Of a stretch of 13,503 bases of DNA, positions 1 to 9,399 are shown in pieces. The position numbers were made by a program, and so were the translations under genes. The notes beneath the pieces are model-generated. The model did no database searches and had not been told where the DNA came from. It worked only from the letters and a program-made list of their open reading frames with translations. Source of the stretch: Conidiobolus incongruus B7586 (Eukaryota; Entomophthoromycota; Entomophthoromycetes; Entomophthorales; Conidiobolaceae); the NCBI GenBank assembly GCA_000697335.1, contig JNEM01016749.1, positions 1-13,503 of the forward strand, read 5' to 3'. Numbering within the stretch: the stretch's first letter is position 1; the number at the start of each line of letters is the position of its first letter.

Positions 1-12
1 AAATTTTAAAAA

Positions 13-49
13 TTAATAATAATAATAATAAATATATATATATATATAT
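13..49. repeat. Compound microsatellite (TAA)n-(AT)n
   Basis: A run of TAA triplets (about 13-31) passes directly into an uninterrupted AT dinucleotide run of nine units (32-49). Similar nine-unit or near-nine-unit AT runs occur at 884-899 and 13059-13076. Confidence 0.9.
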
Positions 50-369
50 GAATTGATATATTTTAATATTTCTATTATCATTGTTTTATTAAAAAATAAA
101 AAATATTATTTTAAACAATAAAAAAAATAAATTATTTGAAATAAATTTAATTTATATCCTAAAAATATATTATAAATTATTAAAAAATTTAATATTAATG
201 ATTAATAAAAAAGAAATATATTAAAAAAATATTTTTTAATAAAATAATAATATAGATAAATATTGAATAATAAATTAAACCTTATATTCAAGTTATATTT
301 TGAATAAAAAATATATAATATTATTTTATAATAATTTTAATTATAATTTTAATATATATAATTATTTTC

Positions 370-393
370 AATATTAATTAATTAATTAATATT
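370..393. repeat. 24-bp perfect AT palindrome
   Basis: The stretch built on repeated TTAA/ATTA units reads identically on both strands over 24 bases; the next pair outward (C369/A394) does not match. In DNA this AT-rich such a palindrome may be accidental. It could extrude as a cruciform, but nothing shows that it does. Confidence 0.7.
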
Positions 394-769
394 AATAAAA
401 TAACCAAAATATTATATATAAAATTAAATAAAAAATATAACAAAGTATTATCACAAAATATATTTAACAAAATGATATTATATAATTTATCTTAATTTTC
501 AGTTATGTTTAATAATTATTATAAATATCAAATATTTAAATTATAATTTTAATTATAATATTAACAATTATAATTTTATTATAATAAGAAAATATAAAAT
601 ATAAAATAATTAATTTGACCTATCTTATATTTAAATCAACTAAACTAGTTTTATCTTTATAAAAATTCATTGTATTTTATAAAATAATAATATAAATTTA
701 AAATCTCAATATAATAAATAATTAAAAATATCAAATAAATGAAAATATAAAATTATTATCATTGTTTTA

Positions 770-1540
770 TTAGCTAGAGCAAATCAACTTTTATTAAAAT
801 AAATCAATATGCAACTATCATTAAATGAATTATCAACATCAAAAATTAAAGTTAAAAACTATATGGATACTTTATTTTGGTTTTATATATATATATATTA
901 TGTTATTGCCAAAATGATAGTTAAATACTTGATTCAAAAATTGGAGTTATATAAAGACTAAAAGTTGATTGGATTATGTGTACTAATATCCTCAAATTAA
1001 TAAATCTGCTGAACAAACTTGTATAATAGATCAATATCATTTAAACTTGACCAAACCAAGTTGGAATATACTTTATTCTGAACCATGAAATAATTTATGA
1101 TTTTGGATATACAAATCAAATTGAAATGAAAGGAAATGACAAACATAAATCAAGAGGTAATAGCATAGTAAATATTTTAAAATCCATATATATATCTAAA
1201 TAATTTATCTACAATTCAGAATTCCGATTTTTAAAAATTCAAATTTGCTTAATTGTCACATTATAGTTAATATGAGTTCCTGCTTAATTGTCACTAATTT
1301 AAGGAAAAACTCTTATTTTGAATAATTTGAACAAAGCAAAAAAAATCTAAGAACCTGAAAAATTTAAATATTAAAACTTGATTCTCTGAATAAAATCGTT
1401 TTACAATTATGATGAAGTAAAACAAACAAATAAAATTTTTATATTATTTTCAAGAAAGTAAGATTAAAATTAAAAAAGATGCTTCCATATTAAAAATCGC
1501 AGCTCTAACAAATATTTGAACGCCTTAATAATTGTTTTAA
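770..1540. other. Intergenic DNA of intermediate composition upstream of the calmodulin-like gene
   Basis: G+C rises to about 18-27% in the 60-base stretches counted here, against a few per cent to the left. No reading frame, tRNA or recognisable RNA is seen. It contains a nine-unit-class AT run at 884-899 and a 14-bp direct repeat (1246-1259 and 1281-1294). It could be distal regulatory DNA of the downstream gene or a decayed sequence. Confidence 0.6.
1246..1294. repeat. 14-bp direct repeat, 35-bp period
   Basis: The 14-mer TGCTTAATTGTCAC occurs exactly at 1246-1259 and again at 1281-1294, separated by 21 bases of unrelated sequence. It contains more G/C than its surroundings, so two exact copies this close are less easily put down to AT-rich background than most repeats in this window. 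Confidence 0.75.
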
Positions 1541-1541
1541 A

Positions 1542-1643
1542 CCAATTTGATTGGATTGGGAAAGTGATGTCATTTTGATAGGTGAATGCTTTAATAAAAT
1601 GCAAAAAAGTCCAAATTGAAAATCAAAATAACGAAGGACCAAT
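1542..1643. promoter_or_regulatory. Cluster of CCAAT boxes upstream of the calmodulin-like gene
   Basis: CCAAT lies on the plus strand at 1542-1546 and 1639-1643, and in reverse as ATTGG at 1550-1554 and 1555-1559. The last plus-strand copy reads CCAATCA, the preferred form of the fungal HAP/CBC (NF-Y) complex. The cluster sits about 160-260 bp upstream of the start codon, a usual distance for such sites. The motif matches are seen; binding is inferred. Confidence 0.5.
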
Positions 1644-1652
1644 CACAATTCA

Positions 1653-1684
1653 ATGAGTGGTTTAAGTGGTTAAGTTTTACTTAA
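1653..1684. promoter_or_regulatory. Short repeat and inverted repeat just upstream of the TATA box
   Basis: Two near-identical copies of an AGTGGTT-containing unit stand head to tail and run into an inverted repeat with arms TTAAGT (1670-1675) and ACTTAA (1679-1684) around a TTT loop. The element lies some 40 bp upstream of the TATA box, where an activator or repressor site would be expected. No known factor is assigned. Confidence 0.3.
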
Positions 1685-1720
1685 AGTTTCTCAGGGGTGG
1701 AGTTTGACATTTTGATTAAG

Positions 1721-1727
1721 TATATAA
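1721..1727 (+). promoter_or_regulatory. TATA box of the calmodulin-like gene
   Basis: TATATAA followed by ACC stands 72 bp upstream of the start codon in a stretch with more G/C than the general background. That placement leaves a transcription start at about 1750-1765 and a 5' leader of about 35-50 nt. A match to a TATA box is weak evidence in AT-rich DNA, but the position is right. Confidence 0.55.
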
Positions 1728-1798
1728 ACCTAGCAATTCATAAAATTAAAGTTGAGAAAAATAAGAATTTTTATAATCAACTCTAACTTTTATTCAAA

Positions 1799-2292
1799 AT
1801 GATGACAACTGTAAGTAAAATTAATTTAAATATAATAATAATAATAATTAATAGTTAATCAATATATAATAGTTGAGTGAAAAGGATCTTTCAGAAGCAC
1901 GTCGTTTATTCAAAACGATAGACAAGGACAACAGTGGAGATATTGATGCTAGCGAAATTGAAGTCTTATTCAAAGAACTTAACCACACGATCACTAAGGA
2001 AGAAATTGATGAGATTTTGAAAGATCACGACGTGGATAAGAACGGAAAGATTGAATTCGAAGAATTCTGCAAATTGATGGAAACTTTCTTGACTCAGGAA
2101 ACTAGCTTTGATGACGTGTTCGATGAATTTGACACCGATGGTGATGGCTTTATTAGTAAAGAAGAGCTAACTAATATGTTAAATGCTCTCGGATCATATA
2201 CACAAAATGATATTGATTTGATGTTTTTACAAGCTGATATTGATGGAGACGGTAAAATTACTAAAGATGAATTCTCTAAGTTTTTTAACTAA
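1799..2292 (+). CDS. Calmodulin-like four-EF-hand Ca2+-binding protein, two exons
   Basis: Predicted 143-residue calmodulin-like Ca2+ sensor. Exon 1 (1799-1810) encodes M-M-T-T; a 62-nt GTAAGT...TAG intron (1811-1872, phase 0) follows; exon 2 is 1873-2292. An intron just behind the start codon is common in calmodulin genes. All four EF-hand loops are canonical: residues 21-32, 57-68, 91-102 and 126-137, each with Asp at position 1, Gly at 6 and Glu at 12, so all should bind Ca2+. It is not ordinary calmodulin. The linker between hands 2 and 3 is about three residues shorter, the Met-rich target-binding patches are largely missing, and the Lys-115 region of calmodulin is not conserved. Targets are unknown. 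The start follows TTCAAAATG, the same context as the MRP4 gene here; the second ATG (1802) is an alternative. Cytosolic location is inferred. Confidence 0.92.
1831..1849. repeat. TAA microsatellite inside the first intron
   Basis: Six TAA units lie inside the 62-nt intron of the calmodulin-like gene. Length change here would alter intron size without touching coding sequence. Confidence 0.8.
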
Positions 2293-3678
2293 GCAGCTGC
2301 TGTATTGTTATTGTTTTTATATTCTCTAATACTAATTTATACATTCTATGAATAATAATAAATCGATACCAATTTTTAATTTAATAATTCTTTAGTCATT
2401 AATTGAATGAGTACTTTCGCTAATTTCCACTTCAATTAATTATATTCAGTTAAATTTGAATTTAATTACTTAAAATATTCTTTATCAATCCAAAATAGTT
2501 AATGTTTATATTATTCTAATAGGTCTAGATCAAACAACCTAAATGTATTAGATTTGTCAATAAGTTTTTGCATATTGAATGACCAGTTTGATATAAAACG
2601 ATATTAATTATTTTTAAATTTCAATCTCTATAATTAGTTTATTTGGCTGAAATCTGGATATTTAGGGTAAGTTTGATATGAAAAAACATATTGATATATC
2701 TAATATCATTAAAAATATTACAATTTCCTTTTCTGGCAATTTATCAAATATCAAATAATTTGGAATTCAAATACTTCCTTGTATAGGTGTTTTTACTCTC
2801 TGATTTGATATAATACTTAAAAGATATATTTTATTTAGTGAACAAAAAAGATTGTTAAAATTGCTAGATTTGGTAATTTTTAAATAAAGTTGATTAAATA
2901 ATTTAATGTGAGTTTATTAACATTAATGAAATCATTGATTTTGGCAGTTATATGATTATGAATTTTTAGTCTACATAGTACACTAATAAAATTGATTTGA
3001 ATGATGTAATATTTGAATTTCTTTTGAAATTTTTGAGTTTAATGATTTAGAATGAAGTCATTTAAGCAGTTTGATAAGTTTAGTTAATTATTTAGATTAA
3101 ATGATTTTAAAAAATTAAATTTATTCATATTAAATCTTTAATATCCTTCCATAATCAATGACTAGTGTTATTTCAACTTTTCAATAAAGTATTTAAAAAT
3201 AAAAATATAAGCATTATTTTGTGTATATTGAGTTAATAATTTTTCTATTAAAATTCCTCAAAAATTATATTTATTTAAAAATTGAATTATCAAATCTTGG
3301 TAAATAATCGATTATATATAAATTGGAGAAAAAATTTCAAATCTTATATTCATTTTGAAAAGATTTAAAAATTTTAATTTTAATAAATTATGAATGATCA
3401 ACTGAGGATTATATTCTAGAAAAAAGTTCAATTTCAAAGTAAAAATGATTCAATATATATAATATTTATTTTGCAATTTCAATCTCACTAAAATATTGAA
3501 AATTAATGAGAAATTTGAAATTTGATTTTAAATAATAATACATGTGCTCTTAAATAAGCTAATTTTTTAAATTAATAAGATATGCATAATGGGGAAGATA
3601 AATTGGTTGAAATATTTTACATCGAGCAATTGCCAACAATTCAAGAATTATTGAAAAGGATTTGAATTACATGATGAA
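2293..3678. other. AT-rich spacer between two convergent genes
   Basis: Holds the 3' regions of the calmodulin-like gene (left) and of the minus-strand CENPC-motif gene (right). No convincing gene is seen. A 27-codon reading frame on the plus strand at 3582-3665 is slightly richer in G/C than its surroundings but too short to call. An AATAAA on the minus strand at 3470-3465, about 210 nt past the minus-strand stop, could serve as its poly(A) signal. Confidence 0.7.
2357..2362 (+). terminator. Candidate poly(A) signal of the calmodulin-like gene
   Basis: AATAAA stands 65 nt past the stop codon, at the end of a short AATAAT run and just before the sequence becomes featureless. The position is suitable for 3'-end formation, but AATAAA is frequent by chance in DNA of this composition. 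Confidence 0.4.
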
Positions 3679-5935
3679 CTATTCATCGTCAAAAATTACT
3701 TTATCGGTACCCCAGACGATTTTAAATCCTAAAGGTTCCAATAGCGATCGACGTTCGTTGTTCCAATACTCCATGGGCTTATGAACGTTTCTGCCTGATC
3801 GGGTCTTGGTAGGTGGCTCAAAATGCGAATCCTTAGGTCCATATTTAACTCGAGTTCTTTTTCGAGATTGATTGCCAGATTCCTTATACTTTTGTGTATT
3901 ACTGGAAGACTTGGAATAATGTGAGAATTTTTTGGAAACGGTCTTCACTGTTTTTGTAATTTTGTTCAATTTGGCTGATTTGCCTTGAGATTTTGAAGAT
4001 TTAGGTTGAATAAAATCTTTGTCTTGATAGACCGTTTTAGCGGACAATTTGGAGCTAGTTAATGATTGTTTGAATCTGGAATTATCTGATGTTGTGGCTC
4101 TCTTGGGTTCGGTCGACTCATCTCCAAATCTGGATGTCTTAACTTGAATCAAATCTTCATCCTGCTCAATTGTTTTCTTATGTAGTTTTGATCTACTAGA
4201 TAATGGCTTGGACATAAACTTGGTTAGATTTGTAACTTCCTTGGATTTGTTTGATTTTTTATCAGAGTTGGAAGATTTAGAAATGCTTGATATTGCCGGG
4301 GCTGATTTATATGGAGTATTTGGATTATCGCCAGCCGCTTCTTTAATCGAATTAACGCTTACTGAGAGAATAGTTTCTTCAGTAGTTACTTTGGTATAAA
4401 TACCAGAATTTTCCTCAGGGACATTTACTTCAATGTATTTATGAGCAGATGAATTTGATGCTCTTTTAGGACTTTTCTTCTTAAGACTTGAAACATTAAG
4501 GTCTTGGGAAGATATATTTCTATAGTGTGGGTCGTTAATTTTTCTTCCAAAAAATTCTTGTTCATCAGTTTGATCAGGTGAAAATGTTGGAGCATTAAAG
4601 TTGACGGGTCTTATAATAATATTAGCATTTGAGTCATTCGAGCTTTTTTCCAGCGAAGTTTGTTTGGAAGCTGAAATTTCAACACCAGTATATATTTTAG
4701 CAGAATCAGTATTGTTTAAATTGATTTTTGATATTTTTAGCTGTTTCGATGGACTACTTACAGTATTCTTATTGAGAGAATTAATAAACCGCTTTTTCGA
4801 TGATGAATTGTCAGATCTAACAGATTTAGAAGCTGAGTTAATTGGTGATGCTACTCTCAAACCATTGAAATTTGATGGTGATGTTTGTATAGGTGAGGTG
4901 TGTTGATATGCTTGGTTAAGCTTGTCAAACCCATACATGTGTGCTTCTTTAGATAGAATAGGAGGTGACTGAGTGGGAGTAGAATGATTAGTAGTAGTAG
5001 TAGCTCCTGACGTTTTATATGGTGAATTGGAGCTAGAGTTACTATTTTGAACTTTTTTATCAAGTTGGTGAAATGATCTAGGATAATCTTGAAGGGATGG
5101 ATTACCATCATTATCATTCAAACTTGGCATTGTAATTTCCTGTTTAACTGTGATTTGAGAGTATGAAGACCTTTGTGAGTGTGAGTTAGAAGCTTGAGAA
5201 GAGTCAATAGCATTCGACATATTTTGGATAGTCGAAAATGGGTTCATTTCTTCTTGTTTAACTACGACTGATGACTCTGACTCTTGTGATTGACTTTCTA
5301 ATTCCAAATTTCTATCATACGCTGAATGAAATAAACTCAAAATAGGTGGTAAATCATTATTGGAAGATTCTAAATGATTTTTTGACCATGTAAGCGCATT
5401 TTATCATATCAACAATATCATTGTTTATATTTACCATGGTTAAAGAGTGAGTTTTGATTGGATTGAGCATTTGCATTTTTATCTTGTATTGTACCGGCTT
5501 TGCTATTTGCAACATTTGAGTTAGAACTTTGACTATTCTATTAAAATCAAAATCAGAATTAAAAAAAATCGTAAATTTGAAAATCATTACCATTATTTTG
5601 CTATCTGTTAACAATAAATCATGATTAGTAATATTTGAATTAAGATGAGGGTTAGTAGAATAAGGTAAGAATAATTTAGCAAATTGACTAATGGAGTCAG
5701 TTTCTTGCTTGAATATAGTATCTATCTGATTTTCTTGAGAATTTTCAAGTTCATTAGAAGTAGGTGTGATAGTATGAGAGACTAAATTAGGTTGATTTAT
5801 AGATTCTGCTGTATTGTTATTTGCGTGAGTTTGTAAAAAAAGTTTTAATTCATTTTCAAATTGGTCAAATGTGTCAAGTGTTGGAGAATTTATTGTTTCT
5901 TGTTTAACTTGTTGATTAGGATCTGAATTGCTCAT
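3679..5935 (-). CDS. Ser/Asn-rich nuclear-type protein with C-terminal CENP-C/CENPC-k-like motif, three exons
   Basis: Predicted 712-residue protein. Exons on the minus strand: 5935-5591, 5537-5435 and 5369-3679. Introns are 53 nt (GTAATG...TAG, phase 0) and 65 nt (GTAAAT...TAG, phase 1). The joined frame stays open and keeps one Ser/Asn/Gln-rich composition throughout. No folded domain is recognised before the C terminus. The last 43 residues contain R673-S-G-R-N-V-H-K-P-M-E-Y-W685, which matches in residues and spacing the nucleosome-binding CENP-C motif (RSxR, four residues, P, two residues, Y/F-W) and the CENPC-k motif of KNL2/Mis18BP1. No cupin domain follows, unlike CENP-C, so a KNL2-like role in CENP-A loading is the better guess. 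Also seen: four hydrophobic-K-Q-E SUMO-type sites (residues 10, 75, 186, 224), four S/T-P-x-K/R sites, basic clusters (K-K-K-S-P-K-R; S-R-K-R-T-R) and a 46-residue tandem repeat. Gene structure is fairly sure; function is inference. Confidence 0.75.
3945..4225 (-). repeat. Tandem 46-residue (138-bp) repeat within the CENPC-motif gene
   Basis: Two adjacent units encode matching segments. The first holds S-K-L-H-K-K-T-I-E-Q-D-E-D-L-I-Q and the second S-K-L-S-A-K-T-V-Y-Q-D-K-D-F-I-Q. The matching D-L/F-I-Q codons lie exactly 138 bp apart, about residues 555 and 601. The DNA copies are still alignable but diverged, so this is an old in-frame duplication of a basic, lysine- and serine-rich unit just upstream of the C-terminal motif. 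Confidence 0.7.
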
Positions 5936-6095
5936 GATTTAAAATGTATCAAGAAATGATGTGATGAATTTTTTAATGGATTAGATGATTTAATTTTTAA
6001 TTCAAAGTAATTTAATGGGATCAACGCTTAATTATTAAAATACACAAAGATTATAATTATTTAAAATCATTGTTTTATATTTAATAATTTATGAT

Positions 6096-6102
6096 CCAAT
6101 CA
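6096..6102 (+). promoter_or_regulatory. CCAAT box in the divergent promoter region
   Basis: CCAATCA, the favoured HAP/CBC (NF-Y) form, as also seen upstream of the calmodulin-like gene. It lies about 160 bp upstream of the minus-strand gene and about 1.1 kb from MRP4, so if used it more likely serves the minus-strand gene. Confidence 0.35.
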
Positions 6103-6442
6103 CACTTATTATATAGAATTATTAATTTGCTTTTATTAAATTGATTTTCTCTTTTTTATTATTTACGTGATAGTAAAATCTGAAGTTTATAATATATATT
6201 GTCAAATTTAATTGATATAAATATAGCTTAATGAATATATAATATTGACTATGTAAATATATTATTCATTAAACGTATCTTATAAAACTCCAAAAAATCA
6301 AAAAAAATACTAAAAATTGATAAACATTCTTATTCAAGAATAATCATATAACTATAATATTTGATACATATTTTCAACTATTAAAATATTAAAATTAATT
6401 ATAGATTATATTAATTATTGATTGGTTTGAAGTAGAACATTG

Positions 6443-6480
6443 TATTTGATAATATTTGATAATATTTAATAATATTATTT
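6443..6480. repeat. Short tandem repeat, 10-bp period
   Basis: Almost four copies of a 10-bp unit of the form AATATTTGAT stand in a row. The first is incomplete, the second exact and the last two diverged. A helical-period AT repeat of this kind can bend DNA, but no function is shown. Confidence 0.65.
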
Positions 6481-7091
6481 ATCATAGATAATTAATTCCA
6501 TCTCATTTAAAACTTTGACAAATAGCAAAAAAGTGAATTTTAAACTAGGAATTAGTTTCAAGCTATTTGAAAATGACCAATATGCAGGCGAAATTTTTGG
6601 ATCAAAATATTTGAAATTTTAAAGTTCAATGTACAGCATATTTGCCAAAAAGAGATACCAGTCCGTAAAATTAAGAAGTTTATTTTTACTAAAACTAAAC
6701 TAATTATAAAAAGATATAATACAATATAAAAATATACTATCATTAAATAAATAATAGAAAATTTATCAGTAATAGTTAGATATTAAATCCAAATAGTAAT
6801 CTTAAATATATAGAAAAAAAGTATAAATCAAATTCCAAATAAAATTGTCAAAATCATTGTGTCTAGAGTTTAATTTTTGGATGTTTTCTGAATTGATATT
6901 TTATTTTATGGTGAATATTTGATTGAATTTCATAATAGAATCTTCATCCCATAATTTGGTAATTAATTATTTAACTTATTTATATTTTTTTAACAAAAAT
7001 ACTATAGTTATTTAAATAGTTGAAAATTAACTTAAAAAATATATACATTTAGATAATTAAATATAATATTTAAAATAATTTTTTTATTGAA

Positions 7092-7098
7092 TATATAA
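7092..7098 (+). promoter_or_regulatory. TATA-like element upstream of MRP4
   Basis: TATATAA followed by AAG lies about 100 bp before the MRP4 start codon, similar in form to the TATA box of the calmodulin-like gene. The surroundings are so AT-rich that the match alone carries little weight. Confidence 0.3.
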
Positions 7099-7198
7099 AA
7101 GTATTAAATTATTTTTTTGTTATATATTATTGTAAGATTTATAGATTAAAATTTTATTCTTTATAATACTAATAATAGATCTAGAATCAGAATTCAAA

Positions 7199-8179
7199 AT
7201 GAGATTATATCGTAATTTATTACAAACAACTAAACAATTTAACGGTTTGAGACAATTTCAAACTTTGACAAAATCTTACCAACAAATTCAAAATCCCGCC
7301 AACAACATTTTAGAGAGCTTAAGCACCGGTAATCTTACCAACCAAAATATTGATATTAACAAGAGATTAAGTGAGTTAATTCCTGAATATCACCAAATTG
7401 GTACTCAACAATTACACCGTTCACCTTACCAATCCCAAAATTACCAATCTTCCTATGAATTGACAATGGCTCAAATGTTGGAGTCAGGTCTTCATCTTGG
7501 TGCCAATGCCCAAATTTTAAATCAAAAGAACTTGCCCTATATTTACGGTACAAGAGCTGGTATTAGTATTTTCAATTTAGAATTGACTCTTGCTCATCTT
7601 AAGAGAGCTTGTGGTGTTGTCAAGGATGTTAGCAGAGCTGGTGGTATTATTCTCTTTTTGAGTCATATGCCCCAATTGGCAGAATCTACTATCGAAGCTG
7701 CCAAGCGTTCAAGAGCTTACTATCAATACACTCGCTGGGTTCCCGGTACCATTACCAACAGAGATGTCGTCTTACAACACAGTCAATACTATGAACGTGA
7801 CCCCGATACCGTCGAATTGGATGCTGGTGGCAAATACTTCCACACTCCTGATCTTTTGGTCGTCATGAACTATTCCAGCAGTAAGAGAGCTATTGCTGAA
7901 GCTACCAAGGCCAATATCCCCACCATCAGTATCATCGACTCCGATCAAGATCCCACTGGTGTTACATACCCTATCCCCGGTAACGACGATAGCATCCGTG
8001 CCCTCCAACTTGTCCTCGGCGTCTTGAGCAAAGCCGGTGAAGAAGGCTTCAGATTGAGAGAAATGGACAAGAAGATTGCCGAACAACAGAAAGTGGAGCT
8101 CGCCAGCAAGAGAATGGCCGAAAAGAAGCAAAGAGAAATCGAAGCTGTTGCGAGTGGATTGGATCCAGAAGATTTATAA
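7199..8179 (+). CDS. MRP4: Mitochondrial small-subunit ribosomal protein uS2m (Mrp4)
   Basis: Nuclear-encoded mitochondrial ribosomal protein of the uS2 family, 326 residues, no introns. The first 38 residues have five Arg/Lys and no acidic residue, as expected for a mitochondrial targeting peptide. A variable Gln/Asn-rich stretch follows to about residue 85. The uS2 core (about 88-280) shows the family landmarks: E-S-G-L-H-L-G-A (95-102), P-Y-I-Y-G-T-R-A-G-I (113-122), R-W-V-P-G-T-I-T-N (179-187, bacterial RWLGGxLTN), P-D-L-L-V-V (217-222) and D-P-T-G-V-T-Y-P-I-P-G-N-D (251-263). A charged, probably helical tail (about 281-316) ends the protein. The product should sit in the head/body of the mitoribosomal small subunit in the matrix. 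The start follows TTCAAAATG. The 5' part is AT-rich while the 3' third turns GC-rich with C-ending codons. Identity is firm. Confidence 0.97.
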   Translation: MRLYRNLLQTTKQFNGLRQFQTLTKSYQQIQNPANNILESLSTGNLTNQNIDINKRLSELIPEYHQIGTQQLHRSPYQSQNYQSSYELTMAQMLESGLHLGANAQILNQKNLPYIYGTRAGISIFNLELTLAHLKRACGVVKDVSRAGGIILFLSHMPQLAESTIEAAKRSRAYYQYTRWVPGTITNRDVVLQHSQYYERDPDTVELDAGGKYFHTPDLLVVMNYSSSKRAIAEATKANIPTISIIDSDQDPTGVTYPIPGNDDSIRALQLVLGVLSKAGEEGFRLREMDKKIAEQQKVELASKRMAEKKQREIEAVASGLDPEDL

Positions 8180-9399
8180 TTAAATCATAACTTAATCACC
8201 AAATAATTTATTAACTAGACAATTAAATTCATGTTTTTATAATTATATATTAATTTCTTGGTTTTCTTCATTATTTTTAATAATTAGATTATATTTTATT
8301 TATCTTAAGTTTTAATAATTTCGATTTTAATATGACTATTATTTATACCATTGATTATATCAATAGATTGTTTAACATAATTATACTTGAGTATTTTGAC
8401 ATAGGTGAATCCAACACTATATCTCTAGGATAAACTGAAAATTTTAACAAGGCAGAAATGTCAACGACCTGAATATTTAAGATCCAGATTAATGTAGTAC
8501 ATTTCAATTGGCCAACTTGGCACCTAGTCATAAAATTCAAATATTCGATACATATTTTCAAATTTATTCGGTGTAAGGTTCTTAGTACTAAATTTTATAA
8601 ATCCGAAACAGATCCATTTTGCCAATATAATTCTGAGAATATATCAATTCATTTACAATTTAATATATTATTGAGTATTTTGATATTATAATTTCAATAA
8701 AATATGCTATTCAATAAAAAAATTATTTATTCGGAATGGTAAATATGGATTATTAGAAATGTAAATTGATCACTCCACAAAATCGATGGGTTCTTAATTG
8801 TAAATATATTTGGTAAAATGTTGGATATTGAATCATTTCTATGTATTTAACAGTTGGATAACATTGAATCAACTGATTTTAAAAAAAATTAAGCATTTAA
8901 TAAATGCAAAAATCATCGAAGTACTTTGAAGTATAGACTATAAAAACACAATAATAAGGTAAGGAATATCTACAAAGAATTAAAAATTTCAGATAAGTAA
9001 ACAATACCTCAAGAAATCCACCAATAAAATCCAATTTATAACATGAGTTAAATTCCAATAAAATTTCCTTGAATTGACGAATAAAAACCAAAAAATTGGA
9101 GGGATTCTAAAGAGTTCAAAATTTAATTTAATTTTGTTTTTAAGATTGTTGTTATTATTGTTGTTTTATTATTATTTAATTATTTTTACCCAAATTTTAA
9201 TATTTTTATATTATTTAATAATATCTTTAAAATAATAATAGTAATATTAATAATATTGTTGAATACTATTCTTTAGTTATATAATTTATCAATATTATTT
9301 TTGATTGAATAATAGTTAATTCGTTGTGTGAATAGTATTATCATCCTTGGGTTTAATATTGAGTACTGTTCAATTTTATTAAGTAATATTCAATAAATT
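8180..9399. other. Spacer between MRP4 and the LRG1-type gene
   Basis: Contains the MRP4 3' region on the left and the LRG1-type promoter and leader on the right. The middle (about 8395-8650) is clearly less AT-rich, with 21 G/C in 60 bases at 8461-8520, yet has no convincing frame or RNA. Near the right end lie a TTG/TTA trinucleotide-rich stretch (9145-9178) and a 10-bp inverted repeat (9262-9271 and 9330-9339). No clear TATA box precedes 9400. Confidence 0.65.
9145..9178. repeat. TTG/TTA trinucleotide-rich tract
   Basis: A run of mixed TTG and TTA triplets lies about 220-255 bp upstream of the LRG1-type start codon. Such T-rich tracts often keep promoters free of nucleosomes, but here this is only suggested by position. 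Confidence 0.6.

Larger units (their letters stand above)
1..770. other. Extremely AT-rich intergenic block without genes
   Basis: No open reading frame of note and no RNA gene is visible. Composition is extreme: by eye count 181-240 has 2 G/C in 60 bases and 301-360 has 1 in 60. It holds a TAA/TA microsatellite near its left end, a 24-bp AT palindrome at 370-393, and a 19-bp sequence near its left edge (73-91) that recurs just beyond its right part (754-772). The block gives way to less AT-rich DNA at about 770. Confidence 0.8.
5936..7198. other. Divergent intergenic region between the CENPC-motif gene and MRP4
   Basis: About 1.26 kb of AT-rich DNA must hold the promoters of both flanking genes. 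Seen in it: a CCAATCA site at 6096-6102, about 160 bp upstream of the minus-strand start codon; a 10-bp-period tandem repeat at 6443-6480; and a TATA-like sequence at 7092-7098 near MRP4. A 61-codon minus-strand frame at 6558-6743 has hydrophobic AT-driven composition and is not taken as a gene. Confidence 0.7.
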